5,627 nucleotides of DNA from Planctomycetota bacterium (GTDB lineage: Bacteria > Planctomycetota > Planctomycetia > Pirellulales > S012-138). Positions 1 to 4,600 of this stretch are shown here, piece by piece. The notes under the pieces are model-generated. The model worked only from the letters and a program-made list of their open reading frames with translations, did no database searches and was not told the origin of the DNA. The stretch is taken from the NCBI GenBank assembly GCA_026982835.1, contig JALSGI010000106.1, positions 1 through 5,627 of the forward strand, in the 5' to 3' direction. Position numbers and translations under genes: made by a program. The stretch's first letter is position 1. Each line of letters begins with the position of its first letter.

Positions 1-40
1 GCGTGGAGGCGTGAAGGCTTGGAGGCGTGGGGGCTTGGAG
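1..40. repeat. 8-bp G-rich tandem repeat
   Basis: Five consecutive 8-base units fit the pattern GCKTGRRG: GCGTGGAG, GCGTGAAG, GCTTGGAG, GCGTGGGG, GCTTGGAG. A looser unit follows to about 50. The array probably extends left beyond the window. The same units recur at 190-205 (two units) and 4230-4254 (three units). No function is visible. The many short G-runs on this strand could permit G-quadruplex formation, which is inference. Confidence 0.7.
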
Positions 41-52
41 GGGATGGAGGAG

Positions 53-72
53 CCCCGCACGTTAGTGCGGGG
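53..72. repeat. REP-like hairpin, GTTA loop
   Basis: A perfect 8-bp inverted repeat, CCCCGCAC and GTGCGGGG, encloses the tetraloop GTTA. It is the first member of a series of GC-rich tetraloop hairpins that continues to 304 and resumes at 1426-1700 and 3439. A weaker relative (CGGAGC, TGCC loop, GCTCCG) lies at 115-130. Confidence 0.6.
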
Positions 73-148
73 AGAGACGGAGTCGGCTTGCGCTGTGCGG
101 CTTGCGGCTTGCGCCGGAGCTGCCGCTCCGCAGCAAGAACCAGCGCTA

Positions 149-189
149 ATTCTTGCAACCGGCGAGCCGCCGACTTCAGTCGGCGGAGG
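149..189. repeat. REP-like repeat copy with 5' leader
   Basis: The hairpin at 167-186 has an 8-bp stem and a TTCA loop. It is preceded by a leader (149-166) that is identical to the leader of the copy at 1408-1448. The two copies share 23 identical bases (149-171 and 1408-1430), then differ by two paired compensatory changes in the stem: GAC/GTC here, AGC/GCT there. That points to a dispersed element maintained as a hairpin rather than chance palindromes. A second small inverted repeat, GCAAGAA (133-139) and TTCTTGC (150-156), overlaps its left edge. Confidence 0.65.
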
Positions 190-205
190 GCGTGGAGGCT
201 TGGGG
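190..205. repeat. Two units of the 8-bp G-rich repeat
   Basis: GCGTGGAG and GCTTGGGG lie directly between two REP-like hairpins. They match the units of the array at the left window edge and at 4230-4254. Confidence 0.55.
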
Positions 206-215
206 GCGCAGCGAG

Positions 216-235
216 CCGCGGGCGTAAGCCCGCGG
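216..235. repeat. REP-like hairpin, GTAA loop
   Basis: A perfect 8-bp stem, CCGCGGGC and GCCCGCGG, closes the tetraloop GTAA. It is preceded by GCGAG, the same foot sequence seen before the hairpins at 167, 248, 1426 and 1533. Confidence 0.6.
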
Positions 236-240
236 TTGAG

Positions 241-304
241 CGGCGAGCCGCCAGCTTCAGCTGGCGGAGAAATACGACGAGCCTCCGGCTCCAAGCCGGG
301 GCTC
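241..304. repeat. Two adjacent REP-like hairpins
   Basis: The first (248-267) has an 8-bp stem around TTCA. Its 29-base surround at 241-269 is identical to 1419-1447. The second (279-304) has GAGCC and GGCTC as outer arms, a one-base bulge, and an inner CCGGC/GCCGG stem. Such paired hairpins resemble the paired units seen in REP elements of other bacteria. No RAYT/Y1 transposase that could mobilise them is visible in the window. Confidence 0.6.
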
Positions 305-421
305 ACCAGTTCGTGCTGTTTACCGGGAAAGACTTCACGGCGTAAACCCCCGGTAGCCGCTCCAGCGTTTGGGCGGGCCAAACACCCGCAGCAGCTCCTC
401 CTTGGAACACGGGATGCCTAA
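305..421. other. Gene-free stretch with small inverted repeats
   Basis: No credible gene is seen on either strand. Two overlapping inverted repeats could form alternative stems: GTTTAC (near 318-323) with GTAAAC (near 342-347), and TACCGGG (321-327) with CCCGGTA (349-355). A perfect 6-bp stem, GTTTGG/CCAAAC, lies at 367-383. The long plus-strand reading frame across 11-421 mostly translates the palindromes and is not believed. Confidence 0.4.
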
Positions 422-538
422 CAGCCCGTTGAAAAACACAAGTTTGGGAGGGCGAGGCTCCTGCCGAGCCGTTTTTTCAGAAAATACGGCTAGTCCTGTT
501 ACGCGATTCCGCATTGAGGAACATTCTTCAACGGGCTG
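422..538. mobile_element. MITE-like element with terminal inverted repeats
   Basis: The ends are 12-base inverted repeats, CAGCCCGTTGAA (422-433) and TTCAACGGGCTG (527-538). The 93 bases between contain no gene. They include a hairpin at 467-491 (AGCCGT/ACGGCT outer stem, TTTT/AAAA inner stem, one T-T mismatch). A 5-bp stem GGCTC/GAGCC (456-470) followed by six Ts gives it a terminator-like look. The left half aligns with the element at 3407-3545, so this is a repeated family. The parent transposon is not visible, and target-site duplications were not clear. Confidence 0.55.
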
Positions 539-672
539 CTAAATAACTCCACACCCATCTGGAAGCGAGGGGCAATTGCTCTGGAAACAAAAACATGGCT
601 TGGTGTAGGGTGCGCGGTTGTTTTTTCCTAAAACCCTTTTGCCGGTACTTTCCAGGATTTGGCCTTCAAAAA

Positions 673-739
673 GACGCCCCTTTCGGGACATCATCTGGGC
701 CGGTTGTAGTCCAGAAGAGATGTTCGAAAGGGGAGCGTC
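673..739. promoter_or_regulatory. Long imperfect hairpin before a transposase start
   Basis: The arm at 673-698 pairs with 711-739 around a 12-base loop, with small bulges. Matching blocks are GACG, CCCCTTTCG, CATC and TGG against their complements. The right arm ends on the base before the ATG at 740. In IS10 and IS50, hairpins at the start of transposase transcripts limit translation from outside promoters. A similar role is possible here, but the transposase is now broken. It could also be a remnant of two IS ends head to head. Confidence 0.5.
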
Positions 740-957
740 ATGGACGATGCTAAGCGATTGTGGCAGTGGTGGCAACTTTTGTTGAACGTGTTTCGACCCG
801 TTTTTTGGGGCTCTCGGCCCAGGAGGTGCTGGAAGTGTTTTGTGCCCGCTTTCGGCAGGAGGACGGCTTCCGCGATCACAAGCAACGCCTGGGCATGGAA
901 CAGTGCCGTGCCTGGACCAAGGAACCGATCCTGCGCACCTATCAGGGGTGCGGCTGA
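740..957 (+). pseudogene. IS4-superfamily transposase relic (internal deletion)
   Basis: Two pieces of one transposase lie in different frames. From the ATG at 740, an N-terminal-looking piece reads MDDAKRLWQWWQLL and runs to about 800. From about 810 a second frame reads LSAQEVLEVF and then FRQEDGFRDHKQRLG. The second piece carries the IS4-superfamily Y(2)R(3)E(6)K signature with F in place of Y: F, CA, R, FRQ, E, DGFRDH, K. The catalytic Glu codon is at 859-861. The segment that should hold the two catalytic Asp residues is missing, so the product could not work. The reading stops at 955-957, soon after RAWTKEPILRTYQ, where related proteins as I recall them continue. The right end is therefore probably cut off by the neighbouring minus-strand element. 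The exact IS family is not settled. Confidence 0.65.
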
Positions 958-974
958 TAATTTTGTGGCGGCTT

Positions 975-1363
975 TCAGGCGGCCTGGCGGATGAAGCTGG
1001 TCCAAAGGTGCTCAAATGTCCCATCCAACAGCGCCGCACGCAGGCTCAACACGGCCTCGGCCCGGCGTTTTCGCCAGTTGCGCATCCCCGACCCCTTACA
1101 CCGCGCCCCCACCAGGTGCTTGCACGTCCCCTCCACCGCGCCGCTGCCCACCGGCAAGCCCATCGCCCGACGGCGCGGATAGTCCAAACGCCTCGAGTTG
1201 TGACGTATATATACGGCCAATCTCCGCAGCGCCTCTTGCTTTCTCCAACTCCCAAAGCCGCCGCTCTTTGCTCAACCGCATGCCGAAATCCTCAAGTAAA
1301 AACTTTTGTACCTGTTTCTCGGGCATCCAGGCCATCAGGCGTACGTGTTTAGTCAGCTAGCGC
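975..1363 (-). pseudogene. ISKra4-like transposase relic (internal deletion, frameshifted)
   Basis: Reading leftward, the first piece (about 1363-1245) gives LTKHVRLMAWMPEKQVQKF and then FGMRLSKERRLWELEKA. This resembles the helical region before the DDE core of ISKra4-type transposases. The second piece lies in another frame from about 1250 to the TGA at 975-977. It reads EALRRLAVYIRHNSRRLDYP, then GLPVGSGAVEG, CKHLVGARCKGSGMRNW and AEAVLSLRAALLDG. This is the characteristic ISKra4 C-terminal block, and the Glu in GAVEG is the likely third catalytic residue. The core between the pieces is gone and the frames do not match, with an in-frame stop just upstream of the second piece. It is therefore inactive. 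It lies opposite in orientation to the IS4-type relic and touches it at about 945-975, which suggests one inserted into the other. Confidence 0.7.
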
Positions 1364-1407
1364 ATGACTTGGTTTGGCGCTTCCATGATAGGAGAGAAAA
1401 AGCGTTT

Positions 1408-1448
1408 ATTCTTGCAACCGGCGAGCCGCCAGCTTCAGCTGGCGGAGG
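1408..1448. repeat. REP-like repeat copy with 5' leader
   Basis: This is a second copy of the repeat at 149-189, with the same leader and a hairpin at 1426-1445 (8-bp stem, TTCA loop). Its hairpin and foot are identical over 29 bases to 241-269. It thus looks like a hybrid of the two copies near the left edge. Confidence 0.65.
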
Positions 1449-1468
1449 AGAATAACCAAAAGCACTTA

Positions 1469-1507
1469 TCCGGCTCTCCCCGGGCACCAAGCCAGGGGCT
1501 CGCCGGA
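1469..1507. repeat. Imperfect GC-rich hairpin
   Basis: The outer arms TCCGGC and GCCGGA, the middle arms CCCC and GGGG, and a short inner GGC/GCC pairing around ACCAA form an imperfect hairpin. It resembles the bulged hairpin at 279-304 more than the perfect ones. Confidence 0.4.
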
Positions 1508-1516
1508 CACGTTATC

Positions 1517-1651
1517 TCACACCGGGGGCGAGCCGCCGGCGTTAGCCGGCGGTTGGCCGGCGTAGCAACGACCACAAACCGTATCAACCGCGTGCTCACG
1601 CACGCGGTTCGCCGGACAAAAATCAACTCTTTTGCTCTGGGAGCGCTTCAT
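1517..1651 (-). CDS. Possible 44-residue cysteine-containing ORF
   Basis: From an ATG at 1651 the minus strand is open to a TGA at 1517-1519. The peptide has three cysteines, one in DFCPAN and a CGRC pair in DTVCGRCYAG, which resembles part of a zinc-ribbon knuckle. The last dozen residues are simply the translation of the REP-like hairpin at 1533-1552, and residues 16-24 cover the one at 1586-1609. Open frame continues upstream of the ATG with one more Cys. No ribosome binding site is obvious and no family is recognised. It may be a fragment of an IS-associated zinc-ribbon protein, or chance. Confidence 0.15.
   Translation of the reverse strand: MKRSQSKRVDFCPANRVREHAVDTVCGRCYAGQPPANAGGSPPV
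1533..1552. repeat. REP-like hairpin, GTTA loop
   Basis: A perfect 8-bp stem, CCGCCGGC and GCCGGCGG, surrounds GTTA. It is preceded by the GCGAG foot shared with the copies at 167, 216, 248 and 1426. Confidence 0.6.
1586..1609. repeat. REP-like hairpin, 10-bp stem
   Basis: AACCGCGTGC and GCACGCGGTT form a perfect 10-bp stem around TCAC, the longest perfect stem of the series. A smaller relative (GTTGGGC, ATCA loop, GCCCAAC) lies at 1683-1700. Confidence 0.6.
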
Positions 1652-1719
1652 CTTGTGCTTGCACGCTAAACACGTACGAACTGTTGGGCATCAGCCCAAC
1701 CCAGCCGGGGACTCCTTCG

Positions 1720-1871
1720 TAGTCAGCTGGCGCACCGGATGATTTTCACAACCCCGGGGTTACCAAGGACTTACGCCGCCAAGGATGGGGAAGTTTGGTC
1801 TAAAAAATCCATGTGTTCTTGAAGATAGAGGGGCTCGGACAATTTTTCGGATAAAGTGCAAACGTTCTATT
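1720..1871. other. glpK downstream spacer
   Basis: This stretch holds the second copy of the 15-base direct repeat (1720-1734) and a 12-base perfect palindrome, AACCCCGGGGTT (1750-1761). I looked for an intrinsic terminator for the minus-strand glpK gene here and saw none with a convincing stem plus U-tract. No gene is seen. Confidence 0.4.
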
Positions 1872-3374
1872 CTATCTACCCGGCGGCATCTCCCAATCCA
1901 GGCAACGCTGCACGGCCCGACGCCAGCACCCCAGGCGGCGAGAGCGTTCATCCGGGGACATCTGGGGCCGAAACTCCCGATCCAAGGCCCAGTGGCGACG
2001 CAGGTCGTCCAAAGACTCCCAAACCCCCACGGCCAGCCCGGCTAGATAAGCCGCACCCAAGGCCGTGGTTTCGGCCACCTGGGGCCTGCGCACCGGCACC
2101 CCAAGCAGATCGGCCTGGAACTGCATCAACAGGTCGTTGGCCGCCGCCCCGCCGTCCACCTTCAAGGCCGAAAGCTCCAGCCCCGCATCCTGTTGCATGG
2201 CCTCTACCAGCTCAGCCGACTGGAAAGCGATCGACTCCAGGGCGGCCCGGGCCACGTGCCCCGCCGTGGTGCCACGCGTCAGGCCGATAAGCAGTCCTCG
2301 GGCATAGGGGTCCCAGTACGGGGCTCCCAGTCCCACGAAGGCCGGCACCAGATAGACTCCGCCGGAGTCGGGCACGCTGCGGGCCAGAGACTCCACGGCC
2401 TGCGATGAGTCGATCAACCCCAACCCGTCGCGCAGCCACTGCACCACCGCCCCGGCCACGAACACGGCCCCTTCCAGGCAGTAGGTGGTTTGCCCGCCCA
2501 ACTGCCAGCCGACCGTGGTGAGCAGATTGTTTTGCGAAGCGACCGGCTGCGTGCCCGTGTTGAGCAGCATGAAGCACCCGGTGCCGTAGGTGTTCTTGGC
2601 CTCCCCCGGCTCGAAACATCCCTGGCCGAAGGTAGCCGCCTGCTGGTCCCCGGCGCAAGCCGCCAGCGGAATCGGGCAGCCGAACCACTGCGGATCGCAC
2701 TCCCCATAGACGCAACTGCTGGCCCTCACCTCCGGCAGCATGGCCCGGGGCACGTCCAGCACCTCCAGCAGCTCCTCGTCCCACTGCAGCGTGTGGATGT
2801 TGAACAGCAGCGTGCGGGAAGCGTTGCTGGGATCGGTCACGTGCAGCCGACCGCCGCTTAACCGCCAGAGCAGGAAGGTATCCACGGTGCCAAAGAGCAC
2901 CTCGCCCCGGGCGGCCCGCTTGCGCAGTCCCGGCACGGTGTCCAGCAGATGCTTGATCTTGGTGCCGGAGAAGTACGGATCGAGCAGCAACCCGGTCTTG
3001 TGGCGAAACAGCTCCTCCAGCCCTTGCCGCTTGAGCTGTTCGCACACGGGGGCCGACACCCGACTTTGCCACACCACGACCGGGGCCACCGCTCGGCCCG
3101 AGTCCCGCTCCCACAGCACAGTGGTTTCCCGCTGGTTGGTCAGCCCCAGAGCGACCACCTGCTGCGGCTCTACCCCGGCCCGGCGCAGGGCCTGGCGGGC
3201 GGTTTGCAGTTGGCTGTCCCAGATGTCCTCCGGATCGTGCTCCACGTGGCCCGGCCGCGGCAGAATCTGCCGGAACTCTTGCTGGGCGGCGGCCACGGGC
3301 TGCCCGTGCCGATCAAACACAATGGCCCGGCTGGAGGTGGTCCCCTGGTCCAGGGCCAGGATGAACTGGGACAT
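1872..3374 (-). CDS. glpK: Glycerol kinase
   Basis: A cytoplasmic FGGY-family kinase that converts glycerol and ATP to sn-glycerol-3-phosphate and ADP. The protein has 500 residues, the usual family length, and is complete. Visible motifs: the N-terminal phosphate loop DQGTTSSR (9-16); NQRETTVLWE (80-89); the first FGGY signature around YFSGTKIKHLLDT (134-146); the catalytic Asp243 in AGDQQAATFGQ; the second FGGY signature in RGLLIGLTRGTT through ALESIAF (359-384); and the C-terminal ATP-binding block KVDGGAAAND (405-414). The ATG is supported by an AAGGA eight bases upstream. In firmicute-type enzymes a His phosphorylated by HPr precedes the sequence FFG; the aligned position here is Gln229, so that control is probably absent. 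The gene stands alone: no facilitator or glpD is adjacent. Identity is near certain; regulation is not visible. Confidence 0.97.
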   Translation of the reverse strand: MSQFILALDQGTTSSRAIVFDRHGQPVAAAQQEFRQILPRPGHVEHDPEDIWDSQLQTARQALRRAGVEPQQVVALGLTNQRETTVLWERDSGRAVAPVVVWQSRVSAPVCEQLKRQGLEELFRHKTGLLLDPYFSGTKIKHLLDTVPGLRKRAARGEVLFGTVDTFLLWRLSGGRLHVTDPSNASRTLLFNIHTLQWDEELLEVLDVPRAMLPEVRASSCVYGECDPQWFGCPIPLAACAGDQQAATFGQGCFEPGEAKNTYGTGCFMLLNTGTQPVASQNNLLTTVGWQLGGQTTYCLEGAVFVAGAVVQWLRDGLGLIDSSQAVESLARSVPDSGGVYLVPAFVGLGAPYWDPYARGLLIGLTRGTTAGHVARAALESIAFQSAELVEAMQQDAGLELSALKVDGGAAANDLLMQFQADLLGVPVRRPQVAETTALGAAYLAGLAVGVWESLDDLRRHWALDREFRPQMSPDERSRRLGCWRRAVQRCLDWEMPPGR

Positions 3375-3382
3375 GTCGCTGT

Positions 3383-3387
3383 TCCTT
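3383..3387 (-). promoter_or_regulatory. glpK ribosome binding site
   Basis: On the minus strand this reads AAGGA, eight bases before the glpK ATG. It supports the chosen start over internal alternatives. The MITE-like element begins about 20 bases further upstream, so the native promoter must lie within or beyond that element. Confidence 0.7.
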
Positions 3388-3406
3388 CAAGCAAGGCGGA
3401 CATCAA

Positions 3407-3545
3407 GCAGCCCGTTGAAAAACGCACTTTGGCCAGCCCCCGGCTTCAGCCGGGAGAAGGCGAGGTCACGGACGAGTCGCTTTTTTGGGACTTGCGGCAA
3501 ATCCCAAAAGGAGTTTCGGCTTCAAGGGGACTTTTTCAACGGACG
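3407..3545. mobile_element. MITE-like element upstream of glpK
   Basis: CCGTTGAAAAA (3412-3422) is the exact reverse complement of 3532-3542. The left end extends to CAGCCCGTTGAA, the same terminus as the element at 422-538. The interiors align in part: a TTTGG block, then GGCGAGG, then a TTTTTT run. This copy carries an extra segment containing a REP-like hairpin (3439-3454, CCCGGC around TTCA), as if that repeat had been inserted. An 8-bp stem TTTTGGGA/TCCCAAAA lies at 3483-3509. Its position directly ahead of glpK means it may affect glpK transcription. Confidence 0.55.
3439..3454. repeat. REP-like hairpin, TTCA loop
   Basis: A perfect 6-bp stem, CCCGGC and GCCGGG, encloses TTCA. It is the same loop and layout as the hairpins at 167, 248 and 1426, and lies inside the MITE-like element upstream of glpK. 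Confidence 0.5.
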
Positions 3546-3719
3546 GCTAGCATTTTCGCGTTTGGCAGAGAACCCATCGTACCAGAGAAGCGCCGCCTTT
3601 GGGGACTTTCTTCCAGGGCAAGCCTTTTCTGGTCGTCTCTTTGGGAAAGGAGCCCTGAAAGGGCGATTCAGGAACGAGCACCCCCAGGAAGCGAGCGAGC
3701 CTGCTCGTACTGTTGATCG
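3546..3719. other. No gene seen
   Basis: Long open frames cross this stretch on both strands, but none shows a recognisable motif and they overlap one another. Only minor inverted repeats are present, for example CGAGC/GCTCG at about 3692-3707. I see nothing else that I can support. Confidence 0.4.
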
Positions 3720-3809
3720 AAACATCCGCGCAGAAGCGGGAGATCGCCACAAGCTGCTCACCCGGCAACACCACCACGCCCAAAACATCCGCGCAGAAGC
3801 GGGAGATCG
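3720..3809. repeat. 27-bp perfect direct repeat, 36-bp spacer
   Basis: The 27 bases at 3720-3746 and 3783-3809 are identical. Each contains the partial palindrome CCGC-GCAGAA-GCGG. They are separated by 36 non-repeated bases, a period of 63, or 21 codons. Repeat and spacer sizes and the internal palindrome fit a minimal CRISPR unit, but there are only two copies and no cas gene. The period also fits a peptide repeat: on the minus strand both copies read ISRFCADV in one open frame. I cannot decide between a degenerate or mini CRISPR, a coding repeat and a simple duplication. Confidence 0.5.
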
Positions 3810-3920
3810 GCTTGTTCTTGGATGCGAGCTCTGCTGGCCAAAGGGAGAGAACCCTCCGCCCGGGAGGCTTTCCCCGCACGGAGAGATTTGCCTGGCCCAG
3901 GCACTTACGTTCACCCCATC

Positions 3921-3990
3921 CAGCGGAAGTGCATGGGAATCGAACCCACCGGCGCAAGTGCCATATCCAAACGACTTACGAAAACTGCTC
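3921..3990 (-). tRNA. tRNA-like 3' remnant (incomplete)
   Basis: On the minus strand, GTGGG TTCGATT CCCAT (3949-3933) is a well-formed T arm. A short stem GGC/GCC (3964-3951) upstream of it could be a class II variable arm. An acceptor-like strand GCACTTCC follows the T arm, then GCTG in place of CCA. No complementary 5' acceptor strand (GGAAGTGC) and no sound D or anticodon arm were found upstream, although TTCGTAA at about 3980 resembles a Thr anticodon loop. It is therefore a fragment, possibly left by an element that integrated at a tRNA 3' end. The tRNA type is not assigned. Confidence 0.3.
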
Positions 3991-4039
3991 CCAGGCCGAA
4001 GGTGCGCCATCGGGTGCGCGCCGTGCAATTTTCGCCCCC

Positions 4040-4216
4040 GAAGCACCCCCCGGGGCCGATCTGCGGGGGCTGCTTGCCCAGGCGGCCGAACTGCTCCAAG
4101 GGGCCGGGCAAGCCGATCTGGCCGATCTGGTGCGGCTGTGGCCTGCCCTGGGCCAAGAGGTGCAGCAAGAGGTGCTGGAGCTTGTCTGGCAAGCCGTGGC
4201 GGCCCCGGGGCGGTAA
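4040..4216 (+). pseudogene. Coding-like fragment with helical WPxL tail
   Basis: The frame ending at the TAA at 4214-4216 reads GADLRGLLAQAAELLQGAGQ and then ADLADLVRLWPALGQEVQQ, followed by VLELVWQAVAAPGR. This is strongly amphipathic and helical. I recall similar tails with a DLxxLVxxWPxL pattern in planctomycete proteins, often at or near the end of phage-type integrases, but this is memory and not a search. The frame is open further upstream, to 3713, but there it runs antisense through the tRNA-like remnant and looks unlike protein. No start codon with a ribosome binding site is evident. It is most likely the broken end of a mobile-element gene. The function is unknown. Confidence 0.4.
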
Positions 4217-4229
4217 AAAGCCGACCGGG

Positions 4230-4254
4230 GCTTGGGGGGCGTGGAGGCTTGGAG
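4230..4254. repeat. Three units of the 8-bp G-rich repeat
   Basis: GCTTGGGG, one extra G, GCGTGGAG and GCTTGGAG repeat the units seen at 1-40 and 190-205. They lie just after the WPxL fragment and before the paired 200-bp-register units. Confidence 0.6.
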
Positions 4255-4278
4255 GGCAAGCTGGCCAAGTCCCAACTG

Positions 4279-4400
4279 CACTGGGACAACCATCTGGTGC
4301 GCAGTGGCGTGTCGCAGTGTCGCAGCAGGCGTAAGTGCTTACCTTGTGGTGGTTTATCTGGGACAACCCCAAAATGTCGCAGATTGTCCTAGTGTCGCAG
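4279..4400. repeat. TGTC-motif unit A
   Basis: The unit contains TGTCGCAG at 4310, 4318, 4375 and 4393 and the variant TGTCCTAG at 4385, with GGGACA in the opposite sense at 4283 and 4360. Two imperfect hairpins result: 4279-4288 with 4310-4319, and 4356-4365 with 4375-4384, each 10 bp with the same single G-G mismatch. TAAGTGCTT lies between them at 4332-4340. Every TGTC motif and this spacer word recur exactly 200 bases later in unit B. No protein-coding frame is conserved between the units, so this looks like a DNA-binding array or a structured RNA. Confidence 0.6.
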
Positions 4401-4490
4401 TTAGAGGATAGGCGCTTTGGGGGATATGGTGAAACCCAAGCTGGCCTTTCACTTTGCTGGCGGCCTTAGCCGGGGCGGTCTGGGAAGAGA
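4401..4490. other. Spacer between units A and B
   Basis: No gene is seen. The word CAAGCTGGCC at 4438-4447 also precedes unit A at 4258-4267, so the duplication may extend outside the hairpins. A weak CGGC/GCCG stem with a CTTA loop lies at 4461-4472. Confidence 0.3.
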
Positions 4491-4600
4491 ACCGGGACAC
4501 GGTTTCTGGTGTCCCGGTGTCGCGGTAGCCCTAAGTGCTTTTCTATTGGGAACTTAACCGGGACAACCCCCGAATGTCCCGGTTTGTCCCGCTGTCGCGG
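4491..4600. repeat. TGTC-motif unit B
   Basis: The motifs are TGTCCCGG (4510, 4575), TGTCGCGG (4518, 4593) and TGTCCCGC (4585), with GGGACA at 4494 and 4560. Both hairpins are perfect: ACCGGGACAC (4491-4500) with 4509-4518, and AACCGGGACA (4556-4565) with 4575-4584. Compared with unit A the stems differ at paired positions on both arms (for example T-A to C-G), so base pairing has been kept. The TAAGTGCTT word lies at 4532-4540. Unlike unit A, the motif ends in CGG rather than CAG throughout. Confidence 0.65.

Larger units (their letters stand above)
1340..1678. mobile_element. Segment bounded by 12-bp inverted repeats
   Basis: CGTACGTGTTTA (1340-1351) is the exact reverse complement of 1667-1678. 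In addition, a 15-base direct repeat with one mismatch (TAGTCAGCTRGCGCA) occurs at 1350-1364 and 1720-1734. Between lie four REP-like hairpins and no convincing gene. The left inverted repeat is also part of the ISKra4-like relic's coding piece. The arrangement may thus reflect an inversion or duplication of IS sequence rather than a true element. Boundaries are tentative. Confidence 0.3.

Noticed and set aside
11..421. 136-codon plus-strand open frame
   Set aside because: Much of it is a literal translation of the 8-bp repeats and hairpins (for example GEPPASAGGE).
539..1039. 166-codon minus-strand open frame
   Set aside because: It is antisense to the IS4-type relic, which has clear transposase motifs on the plus strand.
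2212..3114. 300-codon minus-strand open frame
   Set aside because: It lies entirely within glpK in another frame; its alanine, arginine and glycine richness is typical of a GC-rich shadow frame.
3921..4005. A complete functional tRNA gene
   Set aside because: The 5' acceptor strand, the D arm and a base-paired anticodon arm could not be found.
3522..4289. 255-codon minus-strand open frame
   Set aside because: No motif is recognised, it overlaps competing frames, and it translates the repeats and the tRNA-like remnant.
2740..4392. 550-codon plus-strand open frame
   Set aside because: It runs antisense to glpK and then through the MITE-like element, the 27-bp repeats and the tRNA-like remnant. 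It has no recognisable domain and follows from GC-rich codon bias.
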